Below, piece after piece: positions 17,069 through 25,806 of a stretch of 64,000 nt of DNA. Position 1 is the first letter of the stretch; each line of letters opens with the position of its first letter. Below the pieces are notes generated by a model that was not told the origin of the DNA, ran no database searches, and saw only the letters and a list, made by a program, of their open reading frames with translations. Position numbers and translations under genes: made by a program. The DNA is from Mumia sp. Pv4-285 (GTDB lineage Bacteria; Actinomycetota; Actinomycetes; Propionibacteriales; Nocardioidaceae): contig NZ_CP162023.1 of NCBI RefSeq assembly GCF_041320275.1, forward strand, positions 3,968,001 through 4,032,000, read 5' to 3'.

Positions 17069-18601
17069 ATGTTCTTCCCGCTCACCGTCCGCGACTTCCT
17101 CGACCGTGCCGTCACGGTCTATCCCGACCGCGTCGCGGTGGTGGACGAGCCCGACCAGCCGGCGCCGTCGTGGGGCGAGGTCACGTACGCCGAGCTGGGC
17201 CGCCGGGCCCGTTCACAGGCTGCCTACCTCGACACGCTCGGGGTGGCGCAGGGCGCGCGGGTCGCGATCGTCTCGCAGAACGCCGCACGCCTGCTGACGT
17301 CGTTCTTCGGGGTCTCCGGGTGGGGGCGCATCCTGGTCCCGGTGAACTTCCGGCTCGCGGCGGCCGAGGTGAAGTACATCGTCGAGCACAGCGGCGCCGA
17401 GGTCCTGCTGGTCGACCCGGAGGTGCGGTCGCTGCTCGACACGGTCACCGCGAAGCACACCTTCGTCGTCGGCGAGGACGACGAACCGATGTGGACGACC
17501 ACTGCGGAACCGCAGCCCTGGGACGGCGACGAGAGTGCGACCGCGACGATCAACTACACCTCCGGTACGACCGCGCGACCGAAGGGCGTCCAGCTCACCC
17601 ACCGCAACCTGTGGACCAACGCGAGCATCTTCGGCTGGCAGGCCGGCGTGAGCGACCGCGACGTCTATCTCCACACGCTGCCGATGTTCCACGCGAACGG
17701 CTGGGGCATGCCGTACGCCGTCACCGGCATGGGCGGCCGGCACGTCGTGATCCGCAAGATCGACGGCACGGAGATCCTGCGACGGGTCGAGCAGCACGGC
17801 GTCACCTTCATGTGCGCGGCGCCTGCCGTCGTCCAGGCCGTTCTCGACGCGGCGAAGACCTGGGACGGCGAGGTTCCCGGGCGTGACCGCGTCCGGATCA
17901 TCGTCGCCGGCGCACCGCCACCGACCCGGACGATCGAGCGTGTCCGCGGCGAGCTCGGCTGGGAGTTCATCCAGATCTACGGCCTCACCGAGACCGCCCC
18001 GCTCCTCACGATGAGCCGGATGCGCGAGGAGTGGGAGGGCCTGGAGCCGCTGGAGCAGGCTCGGCTGCTGGGTCGCGCCGGCGCGCCGGCCGTCGGCGTA
18101 CGCATCATGGTGGACGACGGCGGTGAGGTCCTCGCGCAGTCCAACCACAACCTCGAGGCCTACTGGGAGAACCCGGAGGCGACCGCCGCGTCGCTGGAGG
18201 GCGGCTGGTTCCACACCGGCGACGGCGGCACGTTCGAGGACGGCCACCTCACGATCGCCGACCGCAAGAAGGACGTCATCATCTCCGGCGGCGAGAACGT
18301 GACGTCGATCGAGGTCGAGGACGCGCTCATGCTGCACCCTGCCGTACGCGAGGTCGCCGTCATCGGCATCCCCGACGAGAAGTGGGGCGAGCTCGTGACG
18401 GCCCTCGTCGTCGTGGACCCCGAGGCCGGCGAGGTGTCGGCGGAGGACCTCATCACGCACACGCGCCAGCACCTGGCGGGCTACAAGTGCCCCAAGCGCA
18501 TCGAGTTCCGCGACGAGCTGGCACGTACGGCGACGGGCAAGCTGCAGAAGTTCAAGCTGCGCGCACCGTACTGGGAGGGCCACGAGCGCCAGGTCAACTA
18601 G
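17069..18601 (+). CDS. Fatty-acyl-CoA synthetase (AMP-forming)
   Basis: A 510-residue member of the ANL adenylate-forming family. It would activate a fatty or other carboxylic acid with ATP and CoA. Motifs are in order: NYTSGTTARPKGV (phosphate loop), GLTETAPLL, HTGDGGTFEDGHLTIADRKK and RTATGKLQKFKLR, with the C-terminal catalytic Lys. The ATG has ACGAGG upstream. It follows the carboxylase genes by 87 bases and converges with the ferredoxin-reductase gene, sharing CTAG at the stops. The placement suggests recycling of free fatty acids; chain length is unknown. Confidence 0.92.
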   Translation: MFFPLTVRDFLDRAVTVYPDRVAVVDEPDQPAPSWGEVTYAELGRRARSQAAYLDTLGVAQGARVAIVSQNAARLLTSFFGVSGWGRILVPVNFRLAAAEVKYIVEHSGAEVLLVDPEVRSLLDTVTAKHTFVVGEDDEPMWTTTAEPQPWDGDESATATINYTSGTTARPKGVQLTHRNLWTNASIFGWQAGVSDRDVYLHTLPMFHANGWGMPYAVTGMGGRHVVIRKIDGTEILRRVEQHGVTFMCAAPAVVQAVLDAAKTWDGEVPGRDRVRIIVAGAPPPTRTIERVRGELGWEFIQIYGLTETAPLLTMSRMREEWEGLEPLEQARLLGRAGAPAVGVRIMVDDGGEVLAQSNHNLEAYWENPEATAASLEGGWFHTGDGGTFEDGHLTIADRKKDVIISGGENVTSIEVEDALMLHPAVREVAVIGIPDEKWGELVTALVVVDPEAGEVSAEDLITHTRQHLAGYKCPKRIEFRDELARTATGKLQKFKLRAPYWEGHERQVN

Positions 18602-20229
18602 CGTCGGCGGCCCAGCCACCGCCCGGTCGGCGCCGCCACGGCGAGCAGCTCGGGCACCGTCGCGAGCTTGCGACGGGGACGACCGACCGCCGCACCAGCG
18701 ACCCGCTCGGCCCGGTCGATGGCGCGCATCCGTCGCAGTCCGACCACGTCCTTGCGGTGCCAGCGCAGCAGCGCCGTGAAGTCGCGCGCCGAGCTGGACG
18801 GGACCGGCAGACGGTCGGCCGACGCGTCCTCGATCAGGGCCTCGACGGTCTCCTGGGCGCAGGCGCGGTTGGCGCCGATCCCGCCGCGGGAGCCTCGCTT
18901 GATCCACCCGACGACGTACGTCCCGGGGATCGGATCGCCCGACGCGTCGAGGACGCGGCCGCGGTCGTTCGGCACCGTGTGCGTCGTCGGGTCGAACGGC
19001 AGGCCGGGGACTGGTGCCCCTCGGTAGCCGATCGCCCGCACGACCAGCCCGGTCGCGATCTCGCCACCCGTCGTGCGGACGCCGGTCACGGCGACGTCGC
19101 CCTCGAGGGAGACGGGAGCGGTCCAGAAGGCGAGCACGACCCGCTTGCCCGGCGCGGGCTGGGCGGACCAGTCGACGGCGACGCGCGGGACGTCGCGCAG
19201 CATCGCCGCCTTCGTGCCCGTCTGGGCGCCGTCGACGACCTCGGTCGTACGAGGGTCCTCCTCGACGAGGAGGTCGACGCCCGGGATCGACCGCATGCCG
19301 ACGAGCTCCGAGCGTGAGTACGCCGCGTCCTCGGGTCCCCGGCGCCCGAGGACGACGACCTCGCGCACGGCGCTGCGGCGGAGCACGTCGAGCGCGTGGT
19401 CGGCGATGTCGGTGCGCGCGAGCTCGTCGGGATCGGTGAGGAGGACCCGCGCGACGTCGAGCGCCACGTTGCCGTTGCCCACCACGACGACCCGCTCCGA
19501 GGAGAGGTCGACGTCGTCGTGGTCACGGTCCGGCTGTGCGTTGTACCAGGCGACGACGTCCGTCGCCGACACGCTCCCGGCGAGATCCTCACCGGGGATG
19601 CCGAGCACCTTGTCCTGCGCGGCACCGACCGCGTACACGACGGCATGGTGGTGGTCGAGGAGCTCCTGGTGCGTGACGTCCTTGCCGACCTCGACGTTGA
19701 GCTGCACGGAGACCCGCAGGTGGTCGTACGTCCAGGCGAACGTGTCCTCGATGCGCTTGGTCTCCGGGTGGTCGGGAGCGACACCGGAGCGCAGGAGCCC
19801 GCCGGCGACGGGAAGCCGGTCGATCATCGTGAGGCGGGCGGGCGAGCTCATGAGCAGCGACCGCGCGGCGTACGCGGCCGACGGGCCGGTGCCGACGACG
19901 GCGACACGCAGCTCGCCGAACCCTTGCGGGACGGTCCTCGGGAACGTCAGCGCGTCCCACGTGACCGACTCGGGGTGCGTCTCGTAGTACTCGCGATTGA
20001 GGTCGGCGAAGACGGTGTCGGGTCCGCGAAGGAGGTCGACAGGCGCGATCGCGCCCACCGGGCAGGCGTCGGCGCAGGCTCCGCAGTCGATGCACGTGTC
20101 GGGGTCGATGAACACCATCTCGACCGACCCGGCCTCGCGCTCCTCCGGCGTCGGGTGGATGCAGTTGACGGGGCAGACCGAGACGCAGGTGGCGTCGTTG
20201 CAGCAGCTCTGCGTGACGGCGTAGGCCAT
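18598..20229 (-). CDS. fprB: Ferredoxin fused to ferredoxin-NADP reductase (FprB type)
   Basis: A 543-residue two-part redox protein. Residues 1-65 are a bacterial ferredoxin with two cluster motifs: Cys9, Cys10, Cys15, Cys19, Cys23 and Cys46, Cys49, Cys52, Cys56. From about 105 it is an adrenodoxin-reductase-like flavoprotein with FAD motif VAVVGTGPSAAYAARSL and NADPH motif VVVGNGNVALDVARVLL, ending with GWIKRGSRGGIGANRACA. The ATG has GAGGCTCG upstream. It lies 11 bases after the diiron oxygenase and probably feeds it electrons from NADPH. The order matches mycobacterial FprB. Confidence 0.92.
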   Translation of the reverse strand: MAYAVTQSCCNDATCVSVCPVNCIHPTPEEREAGSVEMVFIDPDTCIDCGACADACPVGAIAPVDLLRGPDTVFADLNREYYETHPESVTWDALTFPRTVPQGFGELRVAVVGTGPSAAYAARSLLMSSPARLTMIDRLPVAGGLLRSGVAPDHPETKRIEDTFAWTYDHLRVSVQLNVEVGKDVTHQELLDHHHAVVYAVGAAQDKVLGIPGEDLAGSVSATDVVAWYNAQPDRDHDDVDLSSERVVVVGNGNVALDVARVLLTDPDELARTDIADHALDVLRRSAVREVVVLGRRGPEDAAYSRSELVGMRSIPGVDLLVEEDPRTTEVVDGAQTGTKAAMLRDVPRVAVDWSAQPAPGKRVVLAFWTAPVSLEGDVAVTGVRTTGGEIATGLVVRAIGYRGAPVPGLPFDPTTHTVPNDRGRVLDASGDPIPGTYVVGWIKRGSRGGIGANRACAQETVEALIEDASADRLPVPSSSARDFTALLRWHRKDVVGLRRMRAIDRAERVAGAAVGRPRRKLATVPELLAVAAPTGRWLGRRR

Positions 20230-20240
20230 GGGGTCGAGCC

Positions 20241-21149
20241 TCAGATCATGTCGACGGACTGGTAGATCGGCATCACGCGCTTGGTGAGCAGACCGCAGTC
20301 GGCGAGGAAGTCCATCAGGTGCACGCACGACAGGCGCATCATGGCCTTGCGGTGCTGGTTGTTCTTGGCCTCGTCGACGGCTCGCTGCTTGTCGAGGCCG
20401 GCGTTCGCGTACACCTCGGGGCTGACCATCGCGCTGGCGATGACCCACGCCGCGACCGCGAAGAGGTACGCAGACGACTCGCGCCGGAACCTGCCGGCAT
20501 GCTGCAGGCTGTGCCTGATCTCGGCGCGCGCGAACTTCATGTGGCGAGACTCCTCGACCACGTGGATCTTGCTCGTGCTGCGGACGATGTGGACGACGTT
20601 CTCGCCTCGCATCCAGTCGCGCTGCATGACGTCGAGGATCTCCTCGGCGATGAGGATCGGGCCGTACGCCTGCTCGGCGCGGCCGATCGACTTCAGCAGG
20701 CGCGCGGCCTCGACGGTCGCGCGGGGCGGGAGGTACTGCGGGACGCCGAGGACGTCGCACGTCCGCGCGAACATCAACGAGTGGCGGCACTCGTCGGCAA
20801 TCTCGGTGAGGGCGAAACGGAACTCGGTGTTGGCCGGGTTCTTGGCGTACTGGTCGCGGAGGATGAGCTGCTGCAGCATCATCTCGAACCAGATGCCGGT
20901 CTGCATGATCGAGCCGACCTCGTGGCGCGTGAGGGCGACGCGCTGCTCCTCGCTCATCTCGTCCCACAGGCGGGTGCCGTAGAGGGTGCTCCACTCGGGG
21001 TTCAGACCGTAGTGATCGTCCGGGATCGGCTCGTCCCACCGCACCTCGACGTTCGGGTCGTACGACAGCTCGGCGGACGACTCGAGCAGACGTGCGGTGA
21101 TGTCGTCGATCGTGGCGGTCTCACGGAACGCTACGGCTGCGACGGTCAT
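20241..21149 (-). CDS. AurF-like diiron oxygenase
   Basis: A 302-residue helical protein of the AurF / p-aminobenzoate N-oxygenase family. Iron ligands can be placed: Glu89 (WFE), Glu120-x-x-His123 (ADECRH), Glu169/170 (AEE) and Glu200-x-x-His203 (EESRH). Known members oxidise amines; many actinobacterial paralogues have no known substrate. The ATG at 21149 has a strong GGAGGGG. Promoter and operator lie just upstream (21185-21212), and the ferredoxin reductase follows directly, making a self-contained monooxygenase operon. No biosynthetic cluster surrounds it, so the substrate is open. Confidence 0.88.
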   Translation of the reverse strand: MTVAAVAFRETATIDDITARLLESSAELSYDPNVEVRWDEPIPDDHYGLNPEWSTLYGTRLWDEMSEEQRVALTRHEVGSIMQTGIWFEMMLQQLILRDQYAKNPANTEFRFALTEIADECRHSLMFARTCDVLGVPQYLPPRATVEAARLLKSIGRAEQAYGPILIAEEILDVMQRDWMRGENVVHIVRSTSKIHVVEESRHMKFARAEIRHSLQHAGRFRRESSAYLFAVAAWVIASAMVSPEVYANAGLDKQRAVDEAKNNQHRKAMMRLSCVHLMDFLADCGLLTKRVMPIYQSVDMI

Positions 21150-21184
21150 GGCCCCTCCAGGTCTCCGCTGACGTGACGGATGCC

Positions 21185-21212
21185 ATGTTACATCGTCGAT
21201 GTCTTAATGCAA
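21185..21212 (-). promoter_or_regulatory. Promoter with embedded palindrome for the diiron oxygenase operon
   Basis: On the minus strand TTGCAT (21207-21212) and TAACAT (21185-21190) form a -35/-10 pair with a 16-base spacer. Inside lies the perfect 13-nt palindrome ACATCG-A-CGATGT (21190-21202). A regulator bound there would cover the promoter. The site sits directly after the menD stop, so the operon is likely controlled apart from menCD. Confidence 0.6.
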
Positions 21213-22940
21213 CCGCGCTGCCCTACGAATCTGAAGGTCGATCTCCCGGCGGTCAGCACGGTCGACACGGGCCTCGACGACACGCAGCCCGTCGGCTGCT
21301 GCGAGCGCTTCCTCCAGCTCGTCCGACGTGGTGACCAGGCGGTGCACCACGCCCATCGCGCGGCAGAGCTTGCCGATGCTGACGGCGGTCGGCGTGGCAA
21401 AGACCCTCTCGAACGCGGCAGCGTACGGGGCGTCGCCCTGCTCCAGGGTCGCGAAGATACTCCCGCCGTTGTCGGAGACCACCACGACCGTGAGCTCCGG
21501 CTCGGGCTCCGACCGCCCCGTCACGAGGCCGTTGCTGTCGTGCAGGAATGTCAGGTCTCCCATCAGCGCCAGTGTCCCTTCGTCCGAGCGGCGCCCGAGG
21601 GCCGCTCCGACGGCGGTTGACACCATCCCGTCGATGCCGGCGAGCCCGCGGTTGGCGGTGATCATCCGCCGCTGTCCCACCGGGTACGGCACGGCCATCA
21701 GGTCGAGGTCACGGATGGGGCTTGAGGACCCGACCACGAGCTGGCCGCCTGGCGGGACGTCCTGCGAGACGATGCGGGCGACCTGCCAGCCGTTCAACGG
21801 CGGCGTGAACACCGGGAAGCCCATCGCGGACGTCAGCCCCGGTGCGGGGGCCAGCACGATCTCCTCGACCGCCGCCAGCGTCGCCGCGTCAGCACGCTTC
21901 CACTGGTCGAACCACGCGGACTCGTCGCGCGCCTCGGCCCGCACGGCGGCATACACAGCAGACACGCGGTTCCCAGGATCGGTGTACGGCGCTGAGCCGA
22001 CGGCAACCACGTCGACGTCGTCGCGCGAGAGCAGCCGTGAGATCGGCCTCGAGAGCGTCGGATGGCCGAAGACGACGACCCGCTCGATCCGGTCGGCAAG
22101 CTCGGGAAGCCCCAGCAGCAGCCGGTACGTCGCGATGGGGGAGGTGCCGTTGCGCGCTCCCGAGGACGGCTCGGCGAGCAACGGCCACGCCGCCTCCTCG
22201 GCCAGCATCCGCGCTGCCGGACCTGCGTCGTCGCCGGCGACCACGACCGTACGCGGGCCGAGCGGCAGGGTGGAAGCCGGCTCGGGAGTCACCGGAGCCG
22301 GGCGCCGCCACGGGGCACCGTCCGGCCGCCCCGCCAGCGCTGCGGGGAGTGGACCGTCGACGTCCTCGGCGTCGGGTACGAGGGGCTCTCGGAACGCCAC
22401 ATTCAGGTGGACCGGCCCACCAGCGGGGCGGGCGATCGGGCCTTCACCCGTACGACCGACCGCCGCCCCCACGACCCGCGCGACGACCGCGCGCCAGGCC
22501 GCCGCGCTCGCCGGCACGACCTCGGGTGCCGCCACCTCGACGTACGCCCGGACCGCGTCGCCGTACAGCTTCACCTGGTCGGTCGTCTGGTTCGCCTCGG
22601 TGCCGCGCAGCTCCGTCGGGCGGTCGGCGGTGATCGCGATCAAGGGGACACGCGCATGCGAGGCCTCGAGGATCGCGGGATGCAGGTTGGCCGCCGCGGT
22701 GCCCGAGGTGGTCACCACGGGGACGGGCCGGTGCGACCCCTTCGCGAGCCCGAGAGCCAGGAAGGCCGCGCTGCGTTCGTCGATCCGCACGTGGAGACGA
22801 AGCTCGCCGCGGGCGTCGGCGGCATGCAGCGCCAGCGCCAGCGCCGCCGAGCGCGAACCCGGCGAGAGCACGACCTCGCGGACGCCCGAGCGGACGAGCT
22901 CGTCGACGAGGACCCGGCCGAGCGCCGTCGAGGGGTTCAT
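21204..22940 (-). CDS. menD: 2-succinyl-5-enolpyruvyl-6-hydroxy-3-cyclohexene-1-carboxylate synthase
   Basis: A 578-residue thiamine-diphosphate enzyme of menaquinone synthesis that joins 2-oxoglutarate and isochorismate. SPGSRSAALALAL near the N-terminus and the catalytic-Glu region HVRIDERSAAFLALG are typical of MenD; ADRPTELRGTEANQTTDQ follows. The ThDP/Mg motif is GDLTFLHDSNGL. The ATG overlaps the menC stop as ATGA, so menC and menD are coupled. Confidence 0.96.
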   Translation of the reverse strand: MNPSTALGRVLVDELVRSGVREVVLSPGSRSAALALALHAADARGELRLHVRIDERSAAFLALGLAKGSHRPVPVVTTSGTAAANLHPAILEASHARVPLIAITADRPTELRGTEANQTTDQVKLYGDAVRAYVEVAAPEVVPASAAAWRAVVARVVGAAVGRTGEGPIARPAGGPVHLNVAFREPLVPDAEDVDGPLPAALAGRPDGAPWRRPAPVTPEPASTLPLGPRTVVVAGDDAGPAARMLAEEAAWPLLAEPSSGARNGTSPIATYRLLLGLPELADRIERVVVFGHPTLSRPISRLLSRDDVDVVAVGSAPYTDPGNRVSAVYAAVRAEARDESAWFDQWKRADAATLAAVEEIVLAPAPGLTSAMGFPVFTPPLNGWQVARIVSQDVPPGGQLVVGSSSPIRDLDLMAVPYPVGQRRMITANRGLAGIDGMVSTAVGAALGRRSDEGTLALMGDLTFLHDSNGLVTGRSEPEPELTVVVVSDNGGSIFATLEQGDAPYAAAFERVFATPTAVSIGKLCRAMGVVHRLVTTSDELEEALAAADGLRVVEARVDRADRREIDLQIRRAARLH

Positions 22941-23902
22941 CGCCCCACCGCCGGGACCGCGCGCAGCTCGTCCAGCCGGACGGCCCAGCGGGCCGCCAGG
23001 TCGGGATCCGGCTCCGTCGCGAGGAAGGCGGCAGACGGCCCCGGGCGTACGACCGGGAGCGCTCCGCCGCGAGGGAGGAGCGGCTCGTCGACCACGTCAC
23101 GCTCGAGCAGGGACACCGTCCCGAGCCCGCAGGCGTACGGCAGGTCGGGCAGGGCCGCGGCGAGCGCGACGCCCGCAGCGATGCCGACCGACGTCTCGAG
23201 GGCGCTGGACACCACGACCGGAAGTCCGATGCGCTCCGCGATCTCCAGACAGGCCGCGACACCGCCGAGCGGCTGCACCTTGAGGACGGCCACGTCGGCA
23301 GCCTCGAGCTCGGCGACCCGGTACGGGTCCTCGGAGCGGCGGATCGACTCGTCGGCAGCGATCGGCACGTGGGTGCGCCGCCGGAGCGCGGCCAGCTCCT
23401 CGACGGTGGGGCACGGCTGCTCGGCGTACTCCAGGCCTCCCGCCGCACGGTCGAGGACGGCGAGCGCGGCGTACGCCTCGTCGACCGACCAGGCCCCGTT
23501 GGCGTCGACCCGCACGGCGCCGCCGGGGCCGAGCGCGTCACGGACGGCCGCGACCCTCGCCTCGTCGTCGGTGAGGGTCTGACCGGGCTCGGCGACCTTG
23601 ACCTTCGCCGTACGGCAGCCGTGTCCCCCGCGCACGATCGCTTGCGCCGCCTCGGGTCCGACCGCGGGCACGGTGCAGTTCACCGGAACCGTGTCGCGCA
23701 GCGGCGTCGGCCACGGGCGTACGGCGTCGGCGACCGCTGCGTCGTACCAGGGGCGTGATGCGACCTCGTCGTAGTCCCAGAACGGGCTGAGCTCGACCCA
23801 GCCCGTCTCCCCCTGCGCCAGCAGGCCCTCACGCACGGTGATCCCGCGGAAGCGGGTCCGCATCGGCGTCGAGTACGGGAGCCAGGCGAGGGATTCGTTC
23901 AC
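22937..23902 (-). CDS. menC: o-Succinylbenzoate synthase
   Basis: A 321-residue enolase-superfamily enzyme that dehydrates SHCHC to o-succinylbenzoate in menaquinone synthesis. The catalytic Lys lies in AKVKVAE, metal ligands are Asp in VDANGAWS, Glu in EYAEQPC and Asp in IAADESI, and the second Lys is in VLKVQPLGG. The start is GTG at 23902. A TACCGT box seven bases before it indicates a leaderless transcript. It forms an operon with menD. Confidence 0.94.
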   Translation of the reverse strand: MNESLAWLPYSTPMRTRFRGITVREGLLAQGETGWVELSPFWDYDEVASRPWYDAAVADAVRPWPTPLRDTVPVNCTVPAVGPEAAQAIVRGGHGCRTAKVKVAEPGQTLTDDEARVAAVRDALGPGGAVRVDANGAWSVDEAYAALAVLDRAAGGLEYAEQPCPTVEELAALRRRTHVPIAADESIRRSEDPYRVAELEAADVAVLKVQPLGGVAACLEIAERIGLPVVVSSALETSVGIAAGVALAAALPDLPYACGLGTVSLLERDVVDEPLLPRGGALPVVRPGPSAAFLATEPDPDLAARWAVRLDELRAVPAVGR

Positions 23903-23909
23903 GTCCGCA

Positions 23910-23915
23910 ACGGTA
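23910..23915 (-). promoter_or_regulatory. -10 box for leaderless menC
   Basis: TACCGT on the minus strand, then seven bases, then the menC GTG at 23902. No clear -35 box. Confidence 0.4.
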
Positions 23916-23927
23916 TCCCGAGACCGC

Positions 23928-24860
23928 TCAGCCCTCCGGGAACACCGTGGCCCAGTCCCTCTTCACGCTCACCACGGTGAACCCGTGGGAGCCGGCCGCG
24001 GCGAGCGCATCCTCGGCACCGGCGTCGTACGGCTCGTCGCCGCGGCCCGAGTCGTCGTCGTGGTGCACGAGCAGGCTGAGGCTGCACGGATGCTTCTGGA
24101 CGAACCGCAGCATGTCGACGTCGCCGTTGGAGTTGCCGACGGCCAGGAGCGGGCGACGGCCGGTGCGTGACCAGATCCGGATCGGCTTCTGCGGGCCGTC
24201 GTCCATGAAGTCGAGCGCCGACCCGAACCGCACCTCGTTCGTGTCGGCGTCGTAGGTCAGCCCGAAGGCCGACCCGATCACGTGCTCGGGAGGGATGCCG
24301 TAGTAGTCGACCGTCATCGGACGCATGAAGTCGCGCTCACCGCCGGAGACGACGTAGCAGGTGAACCCGTGCGACTCCAGGTAGCGCAGCAGCTCGACCA
24401 TCGGTTGGTAGACGGCCAGCCGGTACGGACGGTGGAGGGTCAGGTGCTCGGCGTCGCGGTAGAACGCAGCAACGGACTCCTCGTACGCCTCGACGCTCTG
24501 GTGCGCCGTCGACTGGAGGATCGCCCCGATCATCGTCTTGAGGTCCGTGTCGTCGCCGGCGTAGTGCTTGTCGACCGCACCTCCCAGCCATGCCAGGTCC
24601 CCGCTGACGGCAGCGGCGTACGGCTGCCGCTCGGCGAGCGCCGGGTCCGCGTTCGCGGCCGCCGCCCACTGCATCACGATGTAGTGCAGCTGCGTCGGCA
24701 TCGGCTTCTCGGTCCACAGCGTGCCGTCGTTGTCGAAGACCGCGACCCGGTCCTCCTCGGGCACCGCGCCGGGCCCGGTGGTGACGGCCGCGACGAACTG
24801 GGTGATCGCGGAACGCGGTGACCCCTCGCGCCAGGACGGCAGCACCTCTCGTGGCGTCAT
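23928..24860 (-). CDS. HAD family phosphatase
   Basis: A 310-residue haloacid-dehalogenase-fold phosphatase. Motif I is FDNDGTLW with nucleophile Asp43 and general acid Asp45; motif II is CYVVSGG; motif IV is LAVGNSNGDVDML. It resembles SerB-like phosphatases but has a large cap (about 60-190), and no substrate can be named. The ATG follows GGGAGCG. It is divergent from the formylglycine-generating enzyme by 47 bases. Confidence 0.85.
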   Translation of the reverse strand: MTPREVLPSWREGSPRSAITQFVAAVTTGPGAVPEEDRVAVFDNDGTLWTEKPMPTQLHYIVMQWAAAANADPALAERQPYAAAVSGDLAWLGGAVDKHYAGDDTDLKTMIGAILQSTAHQSVEAYEESVAAFYRDAEHLTLHRPYRLAVYQPMVELLRYLESHGFTCYVVSGGERDFMRPMTVDYYGIPPEHVIGSAFGLTYDADTNEVRFGSALDFMDDGPQKPIRIWSRTGRRPLLAVGNSNGDVDMLRFVQKHPCSLSLLVHHDDDSGRGDEPYDAGAEDALAAAGSHGFTVVSVKRDWATVFPEG

Positions 24861-24894
24861 CTCGCTCCCAGCCTCGTCGATGTGTCCACGACGA

Positions 24895-24900
24895 TACGCT
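24895..24900 (+). promoter_or_regulatory. -10 box for the leaderless formylglycine-generating enzyme gene
   Basis: TACGCT followed by seven bases and the ATG at 24908. There is no good ribosome site, which fits a leaderless mRNA. Confidence 0.45.
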
Positions 24901-24907
24901 GACGGCC

Positions 24908-25804
24908 ATGGCAGCCAGGCATGACACGGAGCTGGTTCCGGGCGGTTCGCTCCTGCAGGGAAGCACCGACTTCTACCCGGAGGAGCAGCCCGTACGCCAG
25001 GTCGAGGTCGGCCCGCTGCGGGTGATGCGGCACACGGTGACCACGACGCAGTTCCGGCGGTTCGTCAAGGACACCGGCCACGTCACCGTGGCGGAGAAGT
25101 CGCCCGATCCGGCCGACTTCCCCGACGCCGATCCCGCCGATCTCGTGCCGGGGTCGCTCGTGTTCACCCCCACCGCCGGCCCCGTGCCGCTCGACGACTG
25201 GCAGCGCTGGTGGCGCTGGCAGCCCGGAGCCGACTGGCGGCACCCCGAGGGGCCCGGCAGCAACCTCGACGGCCGCGACAAGCACCCCGTGATCCACGTG
25301 GCGCACGAGGACGCGCTCGCGTACGCCGCGTGGGCAGGGATGCGGCTGCCCACCGAGGCGGAGTGGGAGTGGGCGGCCCGTGGTGGCCTGGTGGGAGCCC
25401 GATACACCTGGGGCGAGGAGTTCATGCCGAAGGGCCGCGTCATGGCCAACACCTGGCACGGCGAGTTCCCCTGGCGCAACGACATCCCCAAGAAGCACGG
25501 CATGACCACCCCGGTGGGGAGCTATGCCCCGAACGGCTACGGGCTCTTCGACATGGCCGGCAACGTGTGGGAGTGGACGAGCTCGCCGTGGTCCACCTCG
25601 CACGCCGAGCTGCCGGTGGCGAGCTGCTGTGCGCCGGTCGCGCCGTCCGCGCCCGCCGCTGAAGGGACGCGGTTCGTCTCGAAGGGCGGGTCGCACCTGT
25701 GTGCACCGTCGTACTGCCACCGCTACCGTCCCGCAGCGCGTCAGGGCCAGGAGGTCCACAGCACGACCGGCCACCTCGGCTTCCGCTGCGTCGCCGACGC
25801 CTGA
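24908..25804 (+). CDS. Formylglycine-generating enzyme (SUMF1 family)
   Basis: A 298-residue FGE-sulfatase domain protein. It would oxidise the Cys of a CxPxR motif in a type I sulfatase or related hydrolase to formylglycine. RLPTEAEWEWAARGG and GYGLFDMAGNVWEWTSS are family signatures. Cys265 and Cys270 in GGSHLCAPSYCHRY match the copper-binding active-site pair of S. coelicolor FGE, so it should be active. No sulfatase is in this window; the target must lie elsewhere. The ATG at 24908 follows a leaderless-type -10 box. Confidence 0.93.
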   Translation: MAARHDTELVPGGSLLQGSTDFYPEEQPVRQVEVGPLRVMRHTVTTTQFRRFVKDTGHVTVAEKSPDPADFPDADPADLVPGSLVFTPTAGPVPLDDWQRWWRWQPGADWRHPEGPGSNLDGRDKHPVIHVAHEDALAYAAWAGMRLPTEAEWEWAARGGLVGARYTWGEEFMPKGRVMANTWHGEFPWRNDIPKKHGMTTPVGSYAPNGYGLFDMAGNVWEWTSSPWSTSHAELPVASCCAPVAPSAPAAEGTRFVSKGGSHLCAPSYCHRYRPAARQGQEVHSTTGHLGFRCVADA

Positions 25805-25806
25805 GG

